NCBI RefSeq assembly: GCF_022811845.1
Contig: NZ_CP064266.1
Span: 5,022,001-5,086,000 of the forward strand
Reading direction: 5' to 3'
Length of the DNA: 64,000 nt
From: Bacillus pseudomycoides
GTDB taxonomy: Bacteria > Bacillota > Bacilli > Bacillales > Bacillaceae_G
Below the pieces are notes generated by a model, which saw only the letters and a program-made list of their open reading frames with translations, was not told where the DNA came from and did no database searches. Position 1 is the stretch's first letter. Each line of letters opens with the position of its first letter. Below are positions 18,672 through 26,888 of this stretch, piece by piece. The position numbers and the translations under genes were made by a program.

Positions 18672-18677
18672 TTTTTT

Positions 18678-19487
18678 TCAATCCTCCTTAAAGCCTATGA
18701 AACTCAACATTCTTCCTGTTTTCCCTCGATCACGACGATGTGAGAAAAACAATTGTTCTTCACAGCTTGTACAAAGAGACGATATCACAATATGCTCATC
18801 TTTTATGCCAGCTTGTAAGCATAATATACGATTGATTTCTTTTAAATCAATTGCATATTGTCCGTCTGAAATCACTTTATATGGAACAGGTCCGTTTACC
18901 GCTTGTTTTGCTGCTGATAATACACGATTATCAACTACATAACAGCAGGACCCAATGGCTGGTCCAATTGCAACATAAATCTCATGAGCTGGTACCCCTT
19001 CTGCCCCCCACTTTTGAATCATTTCTTTTGCAATTTCCTTTACAGTTCCTTTCCATCCAGCATGTGCAAGTCCTATCATACCATGTGATGGTGCATAGAA
19101 ATAGAGTGGAACACAATCGGCATAGCAAGATGTTAAACATACATCTCTATCAGTCGTATAAATACCATCTGTATTTGGAATACCATCTTCATATAAGTAG
19201 ATTCCTCGTCCTTTTTCCTCTTGGCCTACTTTTTCAACGTGATGATCATGAACTTGCTCTGAACAAATCCAATTTTCTAATGGTTTTTGTAACTTGTCCG
19301 CTAAAATACGTCTATTTTCATGAACATTCTCCATCGTATCATTCACATGTAATCCTAAATTCATCGCCTGGAAGGAGCCTGTACTTACTCCACCATCTTT
19401 TGTCGTAAATCCTGCAGTAATGTTTCCAAGTTCTTTCCACGCTTGTAAATACAATATACCGTCCTCATATATAAATGGTTCTCTCAT
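18678..19487 (-). CDS. pgeF: Peptidoglycan editing factor PgeF / purine nucleoside phosphorylase-like (DUF152)
   Basis: Multicopper polyphenol oxidase-type (YfiH/YlmD) family. Members are zinc-dependent purine nucleoside phosphorylases/deaminases, and E. coli YfiH prevents mis-incorporation of L-Ser into peptidoglycan. The 269-residue protein carries the metal-site elements CYADCVPLYFY and GLAHAGWKGTV, plus SCCYVVD near the C-terminal third and a CTSC pair near the end. Its position at the head of the ylm cluster is conserved in Bacillus. The in vivo substrate here is not determined. Confidence 0.92.
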   Translation of the reverse strand: MREPFIYEDGILYLQAWKELGNITAGFTTKDGGVSTGSFQAMNLGLHVNDTMENVHENRRILADKLQKPLENWICSEQVHDHHVEKVGQEEKGRGIYLYEDGIPNTDGIYTTDRDVCLTSCYADCVPLYFYAPSHGMIGLAHAGWKGTVKEIAKEMIQKWGAEGVPAHEIYVAIGPAIGSCCYVVDNRVLSAAKQAVNGPVPYKVISDGQYAIDLKEINRILCLQAGIKDEHIVISSLCTSCEEQLFFSHRRDRGKTGRMLSFIGFKED

Positions 19488-19512
19488 AAAGCGGCTCCTT
19501 TTAATAAAATAA

Positions 19513-19555
19513 CATAAAAAAGCATGGTACTTCCTGTCTATTTTACCATACTTTT
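19513..19555 (-). terminator. Rho-independent terminator after ymxH
   Basis: On the minus strand AAAAGTATGGTA / TACCATGCTTTT (12 pairs, one G-U) is followed by TTTTTATG. It isolates ymxH from the pgeF-ylmE-sepF transcript downstream. Confidence 0.7.
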
Positions 19556-19603
19556 ATTTTTCCATAATGACAACATAAAAAAAAGAGGAATTTGTAACAT
19601 TCT

Positions 19604-19882
19604 TTAAGAAATTGTCGGTGTTTGTATTGATTCTGTTACAGACTTGACATGATCAGCCCTTACTAATATGACATCCTCTCCAATTTTTACAATTTGCTTC
19701 CACGGAATGACAAACTCCGCCTCTTTCCCAAATATACCCAGCATTCGTGTTTGCTTTGAAATAATAACAGCTTGAATCTTCCCAGTGTTCATATCAATAT
19801 CTATATCACTAATGTTCCCGAGCTTTTTTCCGTCAGAGACATTTACAACATCCTTAATTTGAAACTCTGAAATCCGCATCAT
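19604..19882 (-). CDS. ymxH: YlmC/YmxH family PRC-barrel sporulation-associated protein
   Basis: A small soluble protein with a PRC-barrel-like fold covering nearly its whole length (MRISEFQIKDVVNVSDGKKL, then IDIDMNTGKIQAVII). About 92-93 residues, depending on which of two adjacent ATGs (19882 or 19879) is used; the ATG at 19888 is too close to the GGGGAG site. Homologues in spore formers (YlmC, YmxH) are expressed during sporulation, but their function is unknown. It sits between sigG and pgeF, as ylmC does in B. subtilis. Confidence 0.85.
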   Translation of the reverse strand: MMRISEFQIKDVVNVSDGKKLGNISDIDIDMNTGKIQAVIISKQTRMLGIFGKEAEFVIPWKQIVKIGEDVILVRADHVKSVTESIQTPTIS

Positions 19883-20001
19883 TGTCATTCTCCCCTTCTA
19901 TGTCACTATTTGTAGTTGATAAGTTTTCCCCTTCAATTTTACTTTATTGTCATTATATGAACACGCAATCTTTCCTATGAACAGAATCTCAAAGCGTGCA
20001 C

Positions 20002-20036
20002 CATAAAAAAGGTCTCATCTTAAATGATGAGACCTT
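20002..20036 (-). terminator. Rho-independent terminator overlapping the sigG stop
   Basis: Minus strand AAGGTCTCATC / GATGAGACCTT (11-bp perfect stem, 6-nt loop) followed by TTTTTTATGG. The first arm includes two bases of the sigG stop codon. Confidence 0.88.
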
Positions 20037-20814
20037 ATCCTTGAATTGTCTTATTCATTTGTTTAATTGCTGATTTTTCAAGACGTGATACTTGTGCTTG
20101 AGAAATCCCAATTTCTTCGGCAACTTCCATTTGTGTTTTCCCTTGAAAAAAACGTTTTCGAATAATCATTTTTTCACGATCATTTAATCGTTTCATTCCT
20201 TCTTTCAACGCCAATTCTTCTACCCATTGCTCGTCCCTTTGTTTATCATCACTTAATTGATCCATTACAAAAATAGGATCGCCCCCATCATTATAGATTG
20301 GTTCAAATAATGATACTGGGTCTTGAATAGCATCAAGCGCAAAAACGATTTCTTCATGTGTCACTTCAAGCACTTTTGCAATATCCATCGCTGTTGGCTC
20401 TTTGGAATTTTCAGCAATCAACTTTTCTCTTACCTGTAATGCTTTATACGCGATATCTCGCAATGAACGAGAGACACGAATTGGATTGTTATCACGCAAA
20501 TATCTACGGATTTCCCCAATAATCATCGGCACAGCATATGTTGAAAATTTAACATTTTGGCCTAAGTCAAAGTTATCAATGGATTTCATAAGTCCAATGC
20601 AGCCGACTTGAAATAAATCATCAACAAATTCTCCTCTGTTGTTAAATCGCTGAATGACGCTCAGTACAAGACGTAAGTTTCCATTTACTAATTTCTCTCT
20701 TGCGCTTATCTCTCCACTTTGCATTTCTCGGAATAATTTACGCATCTCTTCATTTTTTAGTACTGGAAGTTTAGCTGTATCAACACCGCAAATTTCTACT
20801 TTGTTTCTCGTCAA
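20035..20814 (-). CDS. sigG: RNA polymerase sporulation sigma factor SigG
   Basis: Late forespore-specific sigma-70 factor. The start is a TTG at 20814 (read LTRNKVEICG), preceded by GGAGGG; upstream in-frame codons lie in the promoter region and give a non-homologous head. 259 residues. N-terminal EICGVDTAKLPVLKNEEM is the Gin/SpoIIAB-binding type region. Region 2 has GNLRLVLSVIQRFNNRG and DDLFQVGCIGLMKSIDNFD, and region 4 has an HTH in KTQMEVAEEIGISQAQVSRLE. It follows sigE, as in all Bacillus. Confidence 0.97.
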   Translation of the reverse strand: MTRNKVEICGVDTAKLPVLKNEEMRKLFREMQSGEISAREKLVNGNLRLVLSVIQRFNNRGEFVDDLFQVGCIGLMKSIDNFDLGQNVKFSTYAVPMIIGEIRRYLRDNNPIRVSRSLRDIAYKALQVREKLIAENSKEPTAMDIAKVLEVTHEEIVFALDAIQDPVSLFEPIYNDGGDPIFVMDQLSDDKQRDEQWVEELALKEGMKRLNDREKMIIRKRFFQGKTQMEVAEEIGISQAQVSRLEKSAIKQMNKTIQG

Positions 20815-20850
20815 AGTGTTCCCTCCTATCGGGAGTTGCTGTACAGTGTA

Positions 20851-20879
20851 AAGTATCTCCTTTGGAGGGAATTTTATGC
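20851..20879 (-). promoter_or_regulatory. Probable SigF/SigG-type promoter of sigG
   Basis: On the minus strand GCATA (20875-20879) and GATACTT (20851-20857), separated by 17 bases, resemble the forespore sigma consensus (GYATA near -35, CATACTA-like -10). Placement about 40 bases ahead of the TTG start fits. Assignment to SigF or SigG is inference from family knowledge. Confidence 0.5.
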
Positions 20880-20911
20880 ATACCGTTTTTCTAGCACTTT
20901 CAAATAAAAAA

Positions 20912-20946
20912 TACAATAAAACCAATCGGAATACCGATTGGTTTTA
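20912..20946 (-). terminator. Terminator between sigE and sigG
   Basis: AAAACCAATCGG / CCGATTGGTTTT with a 4-nt loop, T-rich on both sides. On the minus strand it ends the spoIIGA-sigE transcript ahead of the sigG promoter; readthrough into sigG from the spoIIG promoter is known in B. subtilis. Confidence 0.8.
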
Positions 20947-20985
20947 TTTACTTTCCTTGATAACACAGCCTTTACAAGTACTTCC

Positions 20986-21705
20986 TTATACCATTTTATT
21001 AAATTCTTTTCGAAGCCTTTTTATAATTCTCTTTTCCAATCGAGAAATATAAGATTGTGAAATGCCCAGCATATCCGCCACATCTTTTTGTGTTTTTTCT
21101 TCTCCTCCCGCAAGTCCAAAGCGGAGTTCCATAATTTGCTTTTCACGATCATTTAATTGGTGTAGTGCTTTCATAAGAAGATGTCTATCTACAGTAGCTT
21201 CTAAATCTTTTGTAATAATATCCTCATCCGTACCAAGGACGTCTGATAGTAACAATTCATTCCCATCCCAATCAATATTTAATGGTTCATCAAATGACAC
21301 TTCTGAACGATTTTTATTATTTCTACGCAAGTGCATTAAAATTTCATTTTCTATACAACGTGATGCATAAGTTGCTAGTTTTATTTTCTTTTCAGGATTA
21401 AAGGTATTCACAGCTTTAATAAGACCAATTGTTCCAATACTAATTAAATCTTCAATATTAATTCCTGTATTTTCAAATTTACGGGCTATATACACAACAA
21501 GCCGTAAGTTGCGTTCAATGAGTAATGATCGTGCCGCTTGATCACCTTTTGGCAATTTATTGAGGAGTACTTCTTCCTCCTCTTTTGTTAAAGGCGGCGG
21601 CAATGCCTCACTTCCACCAATATAGTAAATTTCATCGGTCTTAATTCCGAGTTTCAACAATACTTTATACCAAAGATATATGAAATAAAATTTTATTTTC
21701 GCCAT
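20986..21705 (-). CDS. sigE: Sporulation sigma factor SigE (pro-SigE)
   Basis: Early mother-cell sigma factor, made as an inactive membrane-associated precursor. From MAKIKFYFIYLWYK (21705), 239 residues, exactly the B. subtilis length; the longer ORF start at 21732 overlaps spoIIGA. The amphipathic pro-sequence (about 1-27) ends before YYIGGSEALPPPL, where SpoIIGA cleaves. Region 2 (GTIGLIKAVNTFNPEK, KLATYASRCIENEI) and region 4 HTH (KTQKDVADMLGISQSYISRLEK, shown here only in part) are intact. It is paired with spoIIGA upstream, 19 bases apart. Confidence 0.97.
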   Translation of the reverse strand: MAKIKFYFIYLWYKVLLKLGIKTDEIYYIGGSEALPPPLTKEEEEVLLNKLPKGDQAARSLLIERNLRLVVYIARKFENTGINIEDLISIGTIGLIKAVNTFNPEKKIKLATYASRCIENEILMHLRRNNKNRSEVSFDEPLNIDWDGNELLLSDVLGTDEDIITKDLEATVDRHLLMKALHQLNDREKQIMELRFGLAGGEEKTQKDVADMLGISQSYISRLEKRIIKRLRKEFNKMV

Positions 21706-21724
21706 ATTCTCCCGCCTCTCATAA

Positions 21725-22642
21725 TTAAGCAATTGTCACTTTTTGTGACATCAACATTTTCGGATGTATAATACATTGATACTCTCCATTTGTAGACAAT
21801 TGCTGTGTATTTAAGCCGATTAATACTTTGTTTACGACCGTATCGCTTCCTTCATGATGAATTTGAACAACATCCGGCTTAATTGCCCATAAAAATTGAT
21901 GATCAACTCCTACTGCTCGAAAAGGAATTAAACGTAGTCTCGTTGCCCACCCTGAATCATTTTCTGGTATTTGCGGAATCTCTGTTTTTGAATAAATCTG
22001 CTGTGTTAACCATGTTGGTAAAAAATGCTCTAATGATGAAACGTGCATAATCATAACCGGTGTTTTCGTTAAAGGGTCATAAAGTTGATTTCCACTATCA
22101 ATCAATCCATCTAGTTTAATTTCATTTTCAGCAAGTCTAATATTCACTTGTACAATTTGGTCATAATGAATTTTAGTCACTTCCACATTTTCAATACGTT
22201 TTTTTGAAAAGTAATAAATAATTGGAAATCCCAAAATGACAAACATCCAGCTTACTGGATCACCATAAGAAATTGCTTTCGCCTGAACTAATCCATCTAC
22301 CATTTCATTCGTTTGTAGGAAAAAATGAGTCCCAATTAATCCTCCTCCTACCATAAATGTTACAAAATAAAAGGTAAAAACAGTCTGTGTATAATCTCTA
22401 AAAGTTGTAAACCCAAATGCTGTATACACAATAAGTAAAGAGTACAATAGTTTCATAATTGGGTGTGTCATCATAGAAGCAAAAGGAGTAAAGGCAAAAA
22501 TAACAATTGTAGAACCAATTAATGCCCCTAACACAAGCCTCCATCTCTTGATCTTCTTTTTCAACACAGTTGCCGTTAATAAAAGTAAAAGAAAATCAAT
22601 GCAGGCGTTTAACAACCAAACAACGTCGGCGTAAACAACCAA
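21725..22642 (-). CDS. spoIIGA: Pro-SigE processing protease SpoIIGA
   Basis: Septal membrane aspartic protease that activates pro-SigE on receiving the SpoIIR signal from the forespore. The start is a TTG at 22642 (LVVYADVVWLLN), with GAGGTG ahead of it, giving 305 residues. Residues ~1-150 form five membrane segments. The C-terminal half is a retropepsin-like domain with the catalytic Asp in LIDSGNQLYDPLT. It is first in the spoIIG operon, directly behind the promoter at 22673-22706. Confidence 0.96.
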   Translation of the reverse strand: MVVYADVVWLLNACIDFLLLLLTATVLKKKIKRWRLVLGALIGSTIVIFAFTPFASMMTHPIMKLLYSLLIVYTAFGFTTFRDYTQTVFTFYFVTFMVGGGLIGTHFFLQTNEMVDGLVQAKAISYGDPVSWMFVILGFPIIYYFSKKRIENVEVTKIHYDQIVQVNIRLAENEIKLDGLIDSGNQLYDPLTKTPVMIMHVSSLEHFLPTWLTQQIYSKTEIPQIPENDSGWATRLRLIPFRAVGVDHQFLWAIKPDVVQIHHEGSDTVVNKVLIGLNTQQLSTNGEYQCIIHPKMLMSQKVTIA

Positions 22643-22672
22643 ACAATTCACCTCTTTTTTTAAGTTGAGACT

Positions 22673-22706
22673 AGTATAAAGCATATCCAATAGGAAAGTG
22701 TGTCAA
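22673..22706 (-). promoter_or_regulatory. spoIIG promoter with 22-bp spacer (Spo0A-activated SigA type)
   Basis: On the minus strand TTGACA (22701-22706) and TATACT (22673-22678) are separated by 22 bases, the unusual spacing known for B. subtilis spoIIG, where Spo0A~P compensates for it. ATTGACA around the -35 is one base from the 0A-box complement TTCGACA, and a weaker TGTCGTG lies at 22753-22759, about 80 bases upstream of the start site. Confidence 0.85.
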
Positions 22707-23089
22707 TTTACGGAGGGGTTTTTTTGTTATTTTGTGGTTTCTAGACATAATCTGTCGTGAGGTATATGTTGCAATCCTTCTAGTCCTAAATTCTTCTGTA
22801 ATCATCATCTGTCTTTCTTATTTTCTACCATCTAGATGATACTCTTACTATATAAGTACAAATTGAAAAACATATAAAACCTTTTTTTAAATGGGCAAGA
22901 GCATCCGTCCATGGATAGGAGCGGTCAGTTCCTTTTATAGCCCCGTGCCATGTAAAAACAGAGAGGAGATTAGCAGAATCCTCCTATTTTTTTAATAGTC
23001 ACGACTTATATGGTGGAAAAATCGAAATAATTTTATATATTTACAAATAGCTCGATACGTTTCACGTAAAAACATTTAAGGTTATGTAA
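22707..23089. other. Intergenic region between spoIIGA and ftsZ
   Basis: No protein gene is supported here. The right part from 22875 holds a candidate small RNA ending in a terminator (listed separately). The left part contains the upstream region of the spoIIG promoter. B. subtilis carries bpr (bacillopeptidase F) at this place; no trace of it is seen. Confidence 0.7.
22880..22995 (+). ncRNA. Candidate small RNA ending in a plus-strand terminator
   Basis: A G/C-richer block in an AT-rich gap: ATGGGCAAGAGCATCCGTCC then ATGGATAGGAGCGGTCAG, with short self-complementary pieces (ATCC..GGAT, GGGC..GCCC), and then an intrinsic terminator at 22964-22993 (AGGAGATT / AATCCTCCT with one bulge, followed by seven T). 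No gene is served by it: plus-strand transcription would end before the convergent ftsZ terminator. The sequence has no ORF of note. A short mobile repeat or a minus-strand leader is the alternative. Confidence 0.4.
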
Positions 23090-23124
23090 TAAAAAAAGAA
23101 AGGAGCCATAAGCTCCTTTCTTTT
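23090..23124 (-). terminator. Rho-independent terminator after ftsZ
   Basis: Minus strand AAAGAAAGGAGC / GCTCCTTTCTTT with a 5-nt loop, then TTTTATTAC. It abuts the ftsZ stop. Confidence 0.9.
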
Positions 23125-24279
23125 TTATCGTCTACGACGATTACGTAAAAATGCTGGAATATCGATATCATCTGAATCTGTATTACGTTCATGCACAACA
23201 GGCTCTTCACGTTTCACTTCGCGCTTTACTTCACGTTGTTTTGGTGGTTGAACTGCTGGTTGTTGCTGCGCGTGATTTGTAGCTGCTGTAGGACGTACAA
23301 ATGGTTTTGGCGGCTGAACTGTAATACTGTCATCAAAACCAGTTGCAATTACAGTAACAACAATTTCATCTTTTAAACTCTCATTAATTACAGAACCGAA
23401 AATCATATTTACTTCTGGGTCTGAAGCTGAAGCAACGATGTCTGCCGCTTCTTGCACTTCATATAAGCTTAAGTTTGTGCCCCCAGTAATATTCATAAGA
23501 ACACCTTGCGCACCATCGATAGATGTTTCTAATAATGGACTAGAAATCGCACGTTTTGCCGCTTCTGCTGCACGATTTTCACCAGTTCCAACACCAATAC
23601 CCATTAACGCAGAACCTTTGTTAGACATAATTGTTTTTACGTCTGCAAAGTCTAAGTTAATAAGACCAGGAGTAGCAATTAAATCTGAAATACCTTGTAC
23701 ACCTTGTCGTAATACGTTATCCGCTTCACGGAACGCTTCAAGCATTGGTGTATTTTTATCAACAATCTCTAAAATACGATCATTCGGTATAACAATGATT
23801 GTATCTACATTATCTTTAAATGCTGCAATCCCAGATATAGCTTGTGTTGCACGCTTACGGCCTTCGAATGTAAATGGACGTGTTACAACACCTACTGTTA
23901 ATGCACCTAATTCCTTTGCGATTTGTGCAATAACTGGAGCTGCACCCGTACCAGTTCCACCGCCCATACCAGCTGTTACAAAGACCATATCTGCACCACG
24001 AAGTGCCTCTTGGATTTGTTCTTTACTTTCTTCAGCGGCTTTTTTCCCTACTTCAGGATTTGCGCCGGCACCAAGTCCACGCGTTAATTTTCCGCCAATT
24101 TGCATTTTCGTTTCAGCTTTTGACAAATTTAATGCTTGCGCATCAGTGTTCACAGCGATGAAATCTACACCTTGTACGCCGTGCTCAATCATACGGTTTA
24201 CAGCGTTATTTCCGCCACCGCCGACACCAATAACTTTTATGCTCGCTAATTGATCTTGAGTAGTATCAAACTCTAACAT
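23125..24279 (-). CDS. ftsZ: Cell division GTPase FtsZ
   Basis: Tubulin homologue forming the Z ring. The 384-residue protein has the GTP-binding N-terminal domain with IGVGGGGNNAVNRM and the tubulin signature GGGTGTG (residues 107-113), the T7 loop NLDFADVKTIM with catalytic Asp residues, and a C-terminal domain to about 320. A variable Gln/Pro/Lys linker contains KREVKREVKRE repeats. The conserved C-terminal peptide DDIDIPAFLRNRRRR binds FtsA, SepF and EzrA. It lies 39 bases after ftsA. Confidence 0.98.
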   Translation of the reverse strand: MLEFDTTQDQLASIKVIGVGGGGNNAVNRMIEHGVQGVDFIAVNTDAQALNLSKAETKMQIGGKLTRGLGAGANPEVGKKAAEESKEQIQEALRGADMVFVTAGMGGGTGTGAAPVIAQIAKELGALTVGVVTRPFTFEGRKRATQAISGIAAFKDNVDTIIVIPNDRILEIVDKNTPMLEAFREADNVLRQGVQGISDLIATPGLINLDFADVKTIMSNKGSALMGIGVGTGENRAAEAAKRAISSPLLETSIDGAQGVLMNITGGTNLSLYEVQEAADIVASASDPEVNMIFGSVINESLKDEIVVTVIATGFDDSITVQPPKPFVRPTAATNHAQQQPAVQPPKQREVKREVKREEPVVHERNTDSDDIDIPAFLRNRRRR

Positions 24280-24318
24280 GTCGAAATCCCCCTAGAACCT
24301 CATTTTTCGTGTGCAATT

Positions 24319-25620
24319 TTAATCCCATAAATAACGGAATACACGTTTTACTTTTGACATCATACGCTCATTGTCTTCATTATTTTTACTTTGCTTGCGA
24401 GTTGCTTGCTTTACAGGTTGCTGCTGTACCGGCATTGGTGCTGGTACTGGCTCAAAATGTTCTTCTTTTTCCTGAACATTTTTCCCACGCAATTTCGCTT
24501 TTTGATAAGAATGTTTAATTAATCCAACCCCAATTGTATACTGCGGTTCACGAACACCAATATAATCTGGAGTTGCTATGCGAACATTTTCATGTAAAAT
24601 ATCATATGCAAGATCAAGAACACCTGGCATAGAAGCAATGCCTCCAGTAAGGATATAGCCAGACGCTACTTGTTTTACTCCTAGCTTTCGGACCTCTTCT
24701 TGAACAAACATCAAGATTTCCTCTACACGTGCCTCAATAATATCAGATAACTCTAGTTGTGAATACTGTTCTGTTTGATCGCTTCCCATAATAGGAACCG
24801 TAAATACCTCTTCCTCAGATGCAGTATCATAAAAAGCATGTCCATATTTCAGCTTAATTTGATCCGCATTTTCAGTTGAAGTTTTAAGGCCTATAGCAAT
24901 ATCCTTCGTTATATGATCTCCACCTAAAGGCAATACACTTGTTGCTTGTAACTCTCCATCTTGAAAAATTGATAAAGTTGTAGATCCTCCGCCAATATCA
25001 ACAAGAGCTACACCTCTATTTTTCTCATCAGAAGATAAAGCAACCGTCGCAGCTGCTAAAGGTTGCAGACAAATATCAACAATTTCAAGGCCCGCTTTTT
25101 CTACACAACGTAGTAAATTATGTAGTAACGTTCTTGAACCTGTAATTAATGTGCCTTCCATTTCTAATCTTACACCGATCATCCCGCGTGGATCGTTAAT
25201 CTCATCAAGACCGTCTACAATGAACTGTCGAGGCACCACATCAATAAATTCACGTTCAGGAGCAATTGATACAACTTGCGCTGCATCCAGAACGCGTAAG
25301 ACATCTTCATTTCCAATTTCACGATCCTCATTTGAAACAGCGACAACTCCGTGACAAGGAAGAAGCTGCACCTGATTTGCATTCACACCTACAACAACTT
25401 GTTCAATGTGAATTCCTACCATACGCTCAGCTTGTTCAATTGCTTTTTTAATTGATCGAACAGTTTCGTCTATGTCAACTATGGAGCCCTTTTTCAAACC
25501 ATTTGATTTTACGTTTCCAACACCAATAATGTTTAAGCCTTCATTAACCATTTCACCAATGATGACTTTAACATTGGATGTACCGATGTCAAGACTAACA
25601 TATATTTCATTGCTGTTCAT
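24319..25620 (-). CDS. ftsA: Cell division protein FtsA
   Basis: Actin-like ATPase that tethers FtsZ to the membrane. 433 residues. Phosphate-1 motif SLDIGTSNVKVIIGE at the N-terminus, 1C subdomain (SHS2) following, phosphate-2 ALVDIGGGSTTLSIF and adenosine motif YILTGGIASMPGV. A Lys/Gln-rich linker leads to the C-terminal amphipathic membrane-targeting helix (MMSKVKRVFRYLWD). It precedes ftsZ in the standard ftsAZ pair. Confidence 0.97.
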   Translation of the reverse strand: MNSNEIYVSLDIGTSNVKVIIGEMVNEGLNIIGVGNVKSNGLKKGSIVDIDETVRSIKKAIEQAERMVGIHIEQVVVGVNANQVQLLPCHGVVAVSNEDREIGNEDVLRVLDAAQVVSIAPEREFIDVVPRQFIVDGLDEINDPRGMIGVRLEMEGTLITGSRTLLHNLLRCVEKAGLEIVDICLQPLAAATVALSSDEKNRGVALVDIGGGSTTLSIFQDGELQATSVLPLGGDHITKDIAIGLKTSTENADQIKLKYGHAFYDTASEEEVFTVPIMGSDQTEQYSQLELSDIIEARVEEILMFVQEEVRKLGVKQVASGYILTGGIASMPGVLDLAYDILHENVRIATPDYIGVREPQYTIGVGLIKHSYQKAKLRGKNVQEKEEHFEPVPAPMPVQQQPVKQATRKQSKNNEDNERMMSKVKRVFRYLWD

Positions 25621-26019
25621 TCTTTGGCACCTCCTTCTTTATTTATACCATACAAGTCAATATATGGAACAACAATCGCAGCTTTACTATTTATAAGAAA
25701 AATATTCAACGTCTTTATGCGTTTCCCTTTTTTAACCCTATATTTTTCTTATTTTTATTTAACATTCACTTATTGATATTTCAGTAATCTGTGAATGACT
25801 GCTTTATTTTGAAATAACTCTATTTCAAATGCAAAGATTACCGCCAAATATAAGTCTACACTAAGATGTACTTGTAGAAAAGCTAAACTTATACCAATCC
25901 TAATATGAATCAAAGAAAATCTAAATATTTTCACCAAATTGATTTTAATTGTAAGGAAATTTACACATAGAAGAACACGATTGTCATTATTGTATTTAAA
26001 AAGAAATAAAACTACTACT
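25621..26019. other. Gene-free gap between ftsA and divIB
   Basis: About 400 AT-rich bases with no supportable gene. B. subtilis has ylxW, ylxX and sbp here; none is detectable. The minus strand must contain the ftsAZ promoter(s), but I cannot place a convincing -35/-10 pair. A weak inverted repeat (CAGTAATC ... GATTAC) around 25782-25845 is the only structure seen. Confidence 0.6.
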
Positions 26020-26790
26020 CTACTTCTTTTTTTCTTCCTCGTCTAAATATTTAAAATACGCTCCCACTTCTAAATCAATTAAAACTTTTCTACCCGACTC
26101 TATATTTTTTATAATCAGTGGATATGCTTCCATACGCTTTGCAAAATCTTGTATCGTTGTACTTACTTCATAGCCTTCATTCATATATAAAGTAAGATGA
26201 TCTTCATTTGAATTCTTTGGAGCATAATGAATTTCAGAAATAGATCTAAGAATAGTCGGAGTCAACTTTTCTAACTCTTCAATCAACTCTTTCATTTTCG
26301 CTTCTTTAAACGGCTCGAAAATTGGAGCCGCAACAGGTAACTTCCCGTTCGGTAGTACATCAAGCGTTTTACCGTTCTCTAAAAGCGGTTGTAATTTCCC
26401 GCCTTTATTTATATACCCTATCGTTACATACTCTTCAATGTGAATGTCAATTTTATTTGGAAAACGCTTTTTGACATTCACTTTTTTAATTTCATTTCGT
26501 TTTGTTAAATTCTTTTCCGCCTTATGTGCTGTCACGCGAAAATAGCTCGTTTCATATGTAATTCCAGATTCCTTCATGACTTGTGCATCTGTCATATAAT
26601 GATTTCCTAAAACACTTATCTTTTTTATATTACTAAGTGGAGATCGAAAATAAATTAAAAAAAGTACTAGTAAAAACAAAATTGATACATATAAAATTAA
26701 TCTCTGATTGACAGGCTTTTTATCCTTTTTCTTTTGATTCTTTAGTTTTGGTACACGATCTTGTAGTTTAATCACTTTACTATTTTTCAT
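26020..26790 (-). CDS. divIB: Cell division protein DivIB (FtsQ family)
   Basis: Bitopic membrane protein of the DivIB-DivIC-FtsL septal complex. The 256-residue protein has a Lys-rich cytoplasmic head (LKNQKKKDKKPVNQR), one membrane segment (about 29-49, LILYVSILFLLVLFLIYF) and an extracytoplasmic POTRA domain (about 52-120, starting ISVLGNHYMTDAQVMKES), then the FtsQ/DivIB beta domain. Followed by an apparent gap instead of ylxW/ylxX. Confidence 0.95.
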   Translation of the reverse strand: MKNSKVIKLQDRVPKLKNQKKKDKKPVNQRLILYVSILFLLVLFLIYFRSPLSNIKKISVLGNHYMTDAQVMKESGITYETSYFRVTAHKAEKNLTKRNEIKKVNVKKRFPNKIDIHIEEYVTIGYINKGGKLQPLLENGKTLDVLPNGKLPVAAPIFEPFKEAKMKELIEELEKLTPTILRSISEIHYAPKNSNEDHLTLYMNEGYEVSTTIQDFAKRMEAYPLIIKNIESGRKVLIDLEVGAYFKYLDEEEKKK

Positions 26791-26810
26791 GTACGATCCC
26801 CCTATGTAAC

Positions 26811-26844
26811 ATAAAGAACGGCATGTTACGCATGCCGTTCTTAT
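26811..26844 (-). terminator. Stem-loop terminator between murB and divIB
   Basis: AAGAACGGCATG / CATGCCGTTCTT, a perfect 12-bp stem with a 5-nt loop, followed on the minus strand by TTATG only (weak T run). It may attenuate rather than stop transcription into divIB. Confidence 0.7.
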
Positions 26845-26888
26845 CTTCTTATTATACCATAAATGATAATGAGCGGAACAAATAACAG

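Noticed and set aside
22707..22995. bcr1 copy in the spoIIGA-ftsZ gap
   Set aside because: The block lacks the CCCGCATTAACGG start, the GTGGGGG hairpin and paired TTTAT flanks seen at 46471-46627.
23438..24253. 271-codon plus-strand frame opposite ftsZ
   Set aside because: Long only because the opposite strand is a conserved AT-poor gene; the composition (many Ser, Pro, Ile) and lack of start signals are typical of an antisense shadow.
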